Shown in pieces: positions 5,340-9,670 of a stretch of DNA of 9,670 bases. Positions within the stretch are counted from its first letter, which is position 1, and every line of letters starts with the position of its first letter. The position numbers and the translations under genes are program-made. Origin of the DNA: an uncultured Ruminococcus sp. (lineage in GTDB: Bacteria; Bacillota; Clostridia; Oscillospirales; Ruminococcaceae); NCBI GenBank assembly GCA_945876405.1, contig CAMCOJ010000062.1:1-9670 (forward strand), read 5' to 3'. Under the pieces are notes generated by a model, which was not told the DNA's origin, did not search any database, and was given only the letters and a program-made list of their open reading frames with translations.

Positions 5340-6260
5340 TTGTCATTTTCAAATGAAGTAAAAGCAGAAATTATTTCTGCAATTACAGACAAGGATAAAA
5401 TGTATGCTTGTCTCTATGGCCTCATAATATTCTGCAACAGATTTTCTTCAGACGAGATATGCTTTCAGTCTGAAAGCAGGGAAGTTGCTGATATATTTAA
5501 GACACTTGTGTCAGAAATGTTTAAAAACACTCTTAATATCAGTGAAGACATAGCGGAGCGCAAAAACGGTACGTCTTTGTATTCATTTACTGTATCTGGT
5601 GCTGAATCGGTGCAGACGGTAGCCGATTTCTTCAGAATTACTCCCTGCAGCCGCAGGATTTCCATAGAAAATATTGACAATAACAGTATTTCCAATTTTA
5701 TAGCCGGAGCTTTTCTCAGCTGTGGAAGTATCACAGATCCAAAAACCGGGTATCATCTTGAATTTGTAATTAATTCCGCAGAATTATGTGAGGATTTATC
5801 AATATTGCTCAGTTCATTCGGCTTTTCTGTAAAGAGTGTTATACGCAAGAATAATTATATTCTGTATATTAAAGAGAGTGAAAATATCGAAGACCTTCTG
5901 ACTTTTATGGGAGCACAGAGTTCTACTCTTGAGATAATAAATATAAAGATTCTGAAAGATGTGAGGAACAGGGTTAACCGCGCCCGGAACTGCGATATAG
6001 CCAACTGCAACAAAACAAGTGCGGCATCGGTAAATCAGATACAGGATATTCGTCTTATAGAAAGTGAACTGGGTCTTGACAGCCTTCCGGCTACACTCAG
6101 AGAGATAGCTGATGCACGTCTCGAGTATCCTGAATTCAGCCTTAATGATCTTGGTGAGATACTTGAACCTCCTATAGGCAGATCAGGAGTTAATCATCGT
6201 CTGAAGAGGATAAAGGAGATTGCTGATAAGCTTAGAGAGGAGATGAGGGAAAGTGAGTAA
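5340..6260 (+). CDS. whiA: WhiA, DNA-binding regulator related to LAGLIDADG endonucleases
   Basis: WhiA is a conserved Gram-positive DNA-binding protein. It is a sporulation transcription factor in Streptomyces and is linked to cell division and chromosome segregation in Bacillus. The 306 residues fit the family. The N-terminus MSFSNEVKAEI is typical. The central domain has the degenerate endonuclease block GAFLSCGSITDPKTGYHLEF (123-142), in which the catalytic acidic residue of active homing endonucleases is lost, as is normal for WhiA. RNRVNRARNCDIANCNKT (209-226) is a family hallmark. The C-terminal helix-turn-helix lies at about 267-291 (SLNDLGEILEPPIGRSGVNH). The start is TTG, chosen from the ribosome binding site and the family N-terminus. 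Its last 8 bases overlap dnaE, suggesting translational coupling. Target genes cannot be read from this window. Confidence 0.96.
   Translation: MSFSNEVKAEIISAITDKDKMYACLYGLIIFCNRFSSDEICFQSESREVADIFKTLVSEMFKNTLNISEDIAERKNGTSLYSFTVSGAESVQTVADFFRITPCSRRISIENIDNNSISNFIAGAFLSCGSITDPKTGYHLEFVINSAELCEDLSILLSSFGFSVKSVIRKNNYILYIKESENIEDLLTFMGAQSSTLEIINIKILKDVRNRVNRARNCDIANCNKTSAASVNQIQDIRLIESELGLDSLPATLREIADARLEYPEFSLNDLGEILEPPIGRSGVNHRLKRIKEIADKLREEMRESE
6238..6242 (+). promoter_or_regulatory. Ribosome binding site for the GTG start of dnaE, inside whiA
   Basis: AGGAG lies 10 bases before the GTG at 6253, within the last codons of whiA. A second purine run, GAGGG (6245-6249), is only 3 bases away and is less suitable. 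The GTG gives MSNFVHLHLHSEYS, the normal start of a PHP domain. Confidence 0.75.
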
Positions 6261-9200
6261 TTTTGTCCATCTTCATCTTCACAGTGAGTACAGTCTTCTT
6301 GACGGAGCATGCCGGATAAAAGATATAGTAAAGCGTGCAGCGGAACTCGGTCAGGATGCCGTTGCCGTTACTGATCATGGAGTTATGTATGGGGCAGTCG
6401 AATTTTACAACGAAGCCCTCAGAGCCGGTATAAAACCGGTTATTGGCTGTGAAGTGTATGTTGCACCGAGGACGAGATTTGATAAAGTGCATAAATTTGA
6501 CAAGACACCTTATCATCTTGTTCTTCTGTGTGAAAACAATCAGGGCTATCATAATCTCATTAAGCTTGTTTCCGAAGGATTTATCAGTGGATTCTACGGT
6601 AAGCCGAGAGTGGATACAGACCTTCTTGAAAAATATCATGAAGGTCTTATTTGTATGTCGGCATGCCTTGCCGGTGAAGTGGCTTCAGAGTTATCCTCAG
6701 GGAACTATGATTCAGCTAAAAATGCCGCTTTAAAATATCAGCACATATTCGGAAAAGATAATTTTTTCCTTGAAGTTCAGAACCACAGGACGGAAGAACA
6801 GAAAAGAATTATTCCTGATCTGATAAGGCTCTCAGATGAAACGGGCATTCCGCTTGCTGCGTCAAACGATGTTCATTACATAAATAAAAGCGATGCAGAA
6901 CTTCACAAGGTACTTCTTTGTATCCAGACAGGCAGTACGGTTGATAATCCTTCAATGGAATTTCCATCAGATGAATTCTATATGAAAAGTGAATCAGAAA
7001 TGACGGAACTTTTCCGTGATATTCCGAAAGCGGTAACCGTTACGTCAGAGATTGCTGAAAGATGCAGTGTAACAATAGACTTCGGAGCAGCACAACTTCC
7101 TGAATTTCCTCTTGAAAAGGGTACTGATAAGCTTAGTTATTTCAGAGCTCTTTGTTTAAAGGGATTAAAAAAGAGATATGGTGAAAATCCCTCTGCAGAA
7201 ATTATCAGCAGAATGGAGTATGAGATAAAAGTTATTTCTGAGATGGGATATACAGATTATTATCTGATTGTATGGGATTTTATCAGATATGCCAGAAATC
7301 AGGGGATACCCGTAGGTCCCGGAAGGGGCTCAGGTGCAGGAAGTCTTTGCGCATACTGCATAGGGATAACTGCAATTGATCCGGTAAAGTATAATCTTAT
7401 CTTTGAACGTTTTCTTAATCCTGAAAGAGTAAGCATGCCTGATTTCGATATAGATTTCTGTGTTGACAGGAGATCAGAGGTTATAGAATATGTAGCCGAA
7501 AAGTACGGAAAAGACCATATTGCACAGATAATAACATTTGATACCATGCTTGCAAGGAGTGCAGTCAGAGACGCAGGGAGAGCTATGGGAATACCTTACA
7601 GTATCTGCGACAGTACTGCCAGATTAATTTCTTCTGAGCTTAATATCACTATTGACAGGGCTATGGAAAAAGAAGAAAAACTCAGGAAACTCTATGAAAC
7701 TGATTCCACAGTAAAAAAGCTTATTGACATGGCACGGAGAATAGAGGGGATGCCCGGCAATACATCTGTCCATGCGGCAGGGATTGTACTTGCCAGTGCC
7801 CCTGTAAGTGACTTTGTACCCTTGCGGGTAAGTAATGAAATGATTACAACTCAGTATCCTATGGCTGTTCTTGAAAGTCTTGGAATACTGAAAATAGATT
7901 TTCTTGCTCTGAGAAATCTCACCATAATCAATAACTGTATTAATAAAATCAGGGAATCAGGAAGAATAATTGATATAAATTCTGTACCTGTTGATGATAA
8001 GGAAGTATTTGCAATGCTTTCAGCGGGAAAAACTTCAGGGGTATTTCAGTTTGAAAGCAGGGGAATAAGAAATCTGCTTACTAAACTCAGACCTGAGAGC
8101 ATAGAGGATCTTACAGCGGCTCTTGCACTTTACAGACCTGGTCCTATGGAGTCTGTTCCGGAGTATATAAACAATAAAAATAATCCTGATAATATCAAAT
8201 ACGACTGTGAGCAGCTCAGAAGCATTCTTGAGGTTACCTATGGATGCATTGTTTATCAGGAACAGGTAATGGAAATCTTTAGAAAGCTTGCTGGTTACTC
8301 ATACGGGGAAGCTGACATAGTACGAAGAGCAATGGCCAAGAAAAAACATGATGTGATGGAAAAAGAGAGAAAAAGGTTTATATACGGCAGTGACGAACCG
8401 GATTCTGAATGTCATGGCGCAACAGGCATTGGTATACCGGAAAAAACTGCAAGTAAAATATTTGACCGTATGTCTGCATTTGCATCCTACGCATTTAATA
8501 AATCTCATGCGGCAGCATACGCTTATCTTGCATATCAGACTGCATATCTGAGATGTCATTATTTTAAAGAGTATATGGCGTCGGTTATGACAGGCTGCAT
8601 GGATAAAAACAACGGTAAGCTCATGAATTATATGAATGAGTGCAGAGCAGAGGGAGTCAGGATTATTGCTCCTTCTGTAAACCGAAGCAGTATGGATTTT
8701 ACTGCTTTACCGGAAGGAATAATCTTCGGACTTTCAGCAGTAAAAAATATAGGCAGGTCAATTGTTGTAAATATTATTTCTGAAAGAAATGAAAACGGGA
8801 GATACAAATCACTACGTGATTTTGCCCTCAGGACGAAGTCTTTCGGAATCAGCAGAAGGATGACTGAGAGCCTGATTTGTGCGGGTGCATTTGACGGACT
8901 CGGTCTGAACAGAAGACAGATGATTGAAAATATCTCCGGACTGACATCTGTTGACAGCAGTATTATTGAAGGACAGCTTGACCTTTTCGGTGATTCCCCG
9001 AAGGATGATTGTTTTATTCCGGATGTGCCGGAATATTCCTTTGAAGAGCTGATTGCCATGGAAAAGGAAGCCACCGGGATGTATATGTCAGGTCATCCTC
9101 TTACTCAGTATGAACTTTTCAGAAGACTTCTCAGGATACCGTCAGTTTCTGAGATAACTGAAAACTCCTCCGTAAAATATAATGATAATTCAGAGGTATC

Positions 9201-9669
9201 CCTTATCTGCGTTGCCGGCACAGTGAAAACACATATGACAAAAAAAGGGGATAAAATGATTTTCCTTACTTCGGAAGATATGACCGGCAGTATTGAATGT
9301 ATTTTGTTCCCTGATACATGCAGAAATTTCGGCAGTAAGATTTCTGCCGGATCTGTACTTTACATGACCGGCAGAATATCTGACAAGGACAGCAGCAGAA
9401 ATATTATCATCAGTTCTGTTTTCACATCAGATGAATTTTTATCTCTGGTATCACGAAAAAAACTCTGTATAAATACATCTGAAAAGGATTTACCGGAGGT
9501 AATAAGCAGAATTCCGCTTAACAGTACCGGGAATATGCAGGTATGTTTTTATATTTCGGACAGGAAAAAGATGATTTCACCAAAGGAAAACAACAAAATC
9601 ACTTTTGGTTATGAAAACCTGAAATTAATCTCTGAGAGGATATTTTCAGACAATATAGCCTTAATATAG
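6253..9669 (+). CDS. dnaE: DNA polymerase III alpha subunit, DnaE type
   Basis: DnaE is a C-family replicative polymerase. In Firmicutes it usually works beside PolC, extending primers before handing over. The 1138 residues are close to family length and the gene is complete, ending in TAG one base before the window edge. The PHP domain (1-280) has HLHLHSEYSLLDG, VTDHG (39-43), GCEVYV (65-70) and SNDVHYI (204-210), so its metal-ligand pattern looks intact. The palm shows GPGRGSGAGS (355-364) and PDFDIDFC with catalytic D399 and D401; the third acid is D549 in LKIDFL. Fingers motifs include FQFES (598-602), ALYRPGPMES (626-634) and YAFNKSHAAAYA (746-757). Helix-hairpin-helix-like GLSAVKNIG (826-834) follows. 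QLDLF (908-912) is a beta-clamp-binding pentapeptide, and an OB fold spans about 980-1060. There is no exonuclease insert, which excludes PolC. The GTG start overlaps whiA by 8 bases. Confidence 0.97.
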   Translation: MSNFVHLHLHSEYSLLDGACRIKDIVKRAAELGQDAVAVTDHGVMYGAVEFYNEALRAGIKPVIGCEVYVAPRTRFDKVHKFDKTPYHLVLLCENNQGYHNLIKLVSEGFISGFYGKPRVDTDLLEKYHEGLICMSACLAGEVASELSSGNYDSAKNAALKYQHIFGKDNFFLEVQNHRTEEQKRIIPDLIRLSDETGIPLAASNDVHYINKSDAELHKVLLCIQTGSTVDNPSMEFPSDEFYMKSESEMTELFRDIPKAVTVTSEIAERCSVTIDFGAAQLPEFPLEKGTDKLSYFRALCLKGLKKRYGENPSAEIISRMEYEIKVISEMGYTDYYLIVWDFIRYARNQGIPVGPGRGSGAGSLCAYCIGITAIDPVKYNLIFERFLNPERVSMPDFDIDFCVDRRSEVIEYVAEKYGKDHIAQIITFDTMLARSAVRDAGRAMGIPYSICDSTARLISSELNITIDRAMEKEEKLRKLYETDSTVKKLIDMARRIEGMPGNTSVHAAGIVLASAPVSDFVPLRVSNEMITTQYPMAVLESLGILKIDFLALRNLTIINNCINKIRESGRIIDINSVPVDDKEVFAMLSAGKTSGVFQFESRGIRNLLTKLRPESIEDLTAALALYRPGPMESVPEYINNKNNPDNIKYDCEQLRSILEVTYGCIVYQEQVMEIFRKLAGYSYGEADIVRRAMAKKKHDVMEKERKRFIYGSDEPDSECHGATGIGIPEKTASKIFDRMSAFASYAFNKSHAAAYAYLAYQTAYLRCHYFKEYMASVMTGCMDKNNGKLMNYMNECRAEGVRIIAPSVNRSSMDFTALPEGIIFGLSAVKNIGRSIVVNIISERNENGRYKSLRDFALRTKSFGISRRMTESLICAGAFDGLGLNRRQMIENISGLTSVDSSIIEGQLDLFGDSPKDDCFIPDVPEYSFEELIAMEKEATGMYMSGHPLTQYELFRRLLRIPSVSEITENSSVKYNDNSEVSLICVAGTVKTHMTKKGDKMIFLTSEDMTGSIECILFPDTCRNFGSKISAGSVLYMTGRISDKDSSRNIIISSVFTSDEFLSLVSRKKLCINTSEKDLPEVISRIPLNSTGNMQVCFYISDRKKMISPKENNKITFGYENLKLISERIFSDNIALI

Positions 9670-9670
9670 C

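Noticed and set aside
6253..9669. PolC instead of DnaE
   Set aside because: The PHP domain begins at the N-terminus and has no inserted DnaQ-like exonuclease; the motif order is that of DnaE.

Overview
The window looks like a chromosomal piece of a low-GC Gram-positive bacterium, most probably a Ruminococcus-like member of the Clostridia. This rests on the A/T-rich codon use (many AGA, ATA and AAA codons), the strong AGGAG-type ribosome binding sites, TTG and GTG starts, HPr kinase/phosphorylase together with WhiA and RapZ, and a tRNA-Lys gene without an encoded CCA. The species call is inference; the phylum-level call is firm.

Left part (2-2059, + strand): the 3' portion of a large one-component regulator. 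It has a LacI/periplasmic-binding-protein-like sensor half, a middle region I do not recognise, a GGDEF domain whose signature has decayed to DRNTF, and a C-terminal AraC-type helix-turn-helix. Its 5' end lies outside the window. It ends in a hairpin-plus-T-run terminator that includes the stop codon.

Middle part (2086-2525): a small convergent/divergent hub. Two tRNA genes on the - strand, tRNA-Lys(UUU) followed by tRNA-Arg(ACG), are read from a promoter with perfect consensus hexamers (TTGACA, 17 bp, TATAAT) and end in their own terminator, back to back with that of the regulator. On the other side, a + strand promoter (TTGAAA, 17 bp, TATAAT) starts the main operon. A dense A/T-tract block lies between the two promoters.

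Right part (2526-9669, + strand): a tightly packed five-gene unit, hprK-murB-rapZ-whiA-dnaE, with gaps of 30, 52 and 11 bp and then an 8-bp overlap. I see no terminator inside it. It joins carbon-catabolite signalling (HprK), peptidoglycan precursor synthesis (MurB), a P-loop/RNA-binding regulator (RapZ/YvcJ), a cell-division-linked DNA-binding protein (WhiA) and a replicative DNA polymerase alpha subunit (DnaE). These are housekeeping genes in an arrangement broadly known from Clostridia. The visible departure is the absence of yvcK between rapZ and whiA. All five are intact and carry their family motifs.

I found no CRISPR array, insertion sequence, phage gene or clearly new multi-gene system. 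The most unusual item is the fused sensor/degenerate-GGDEF/AraC regulator. The rest is of ordinary to moderate interest.
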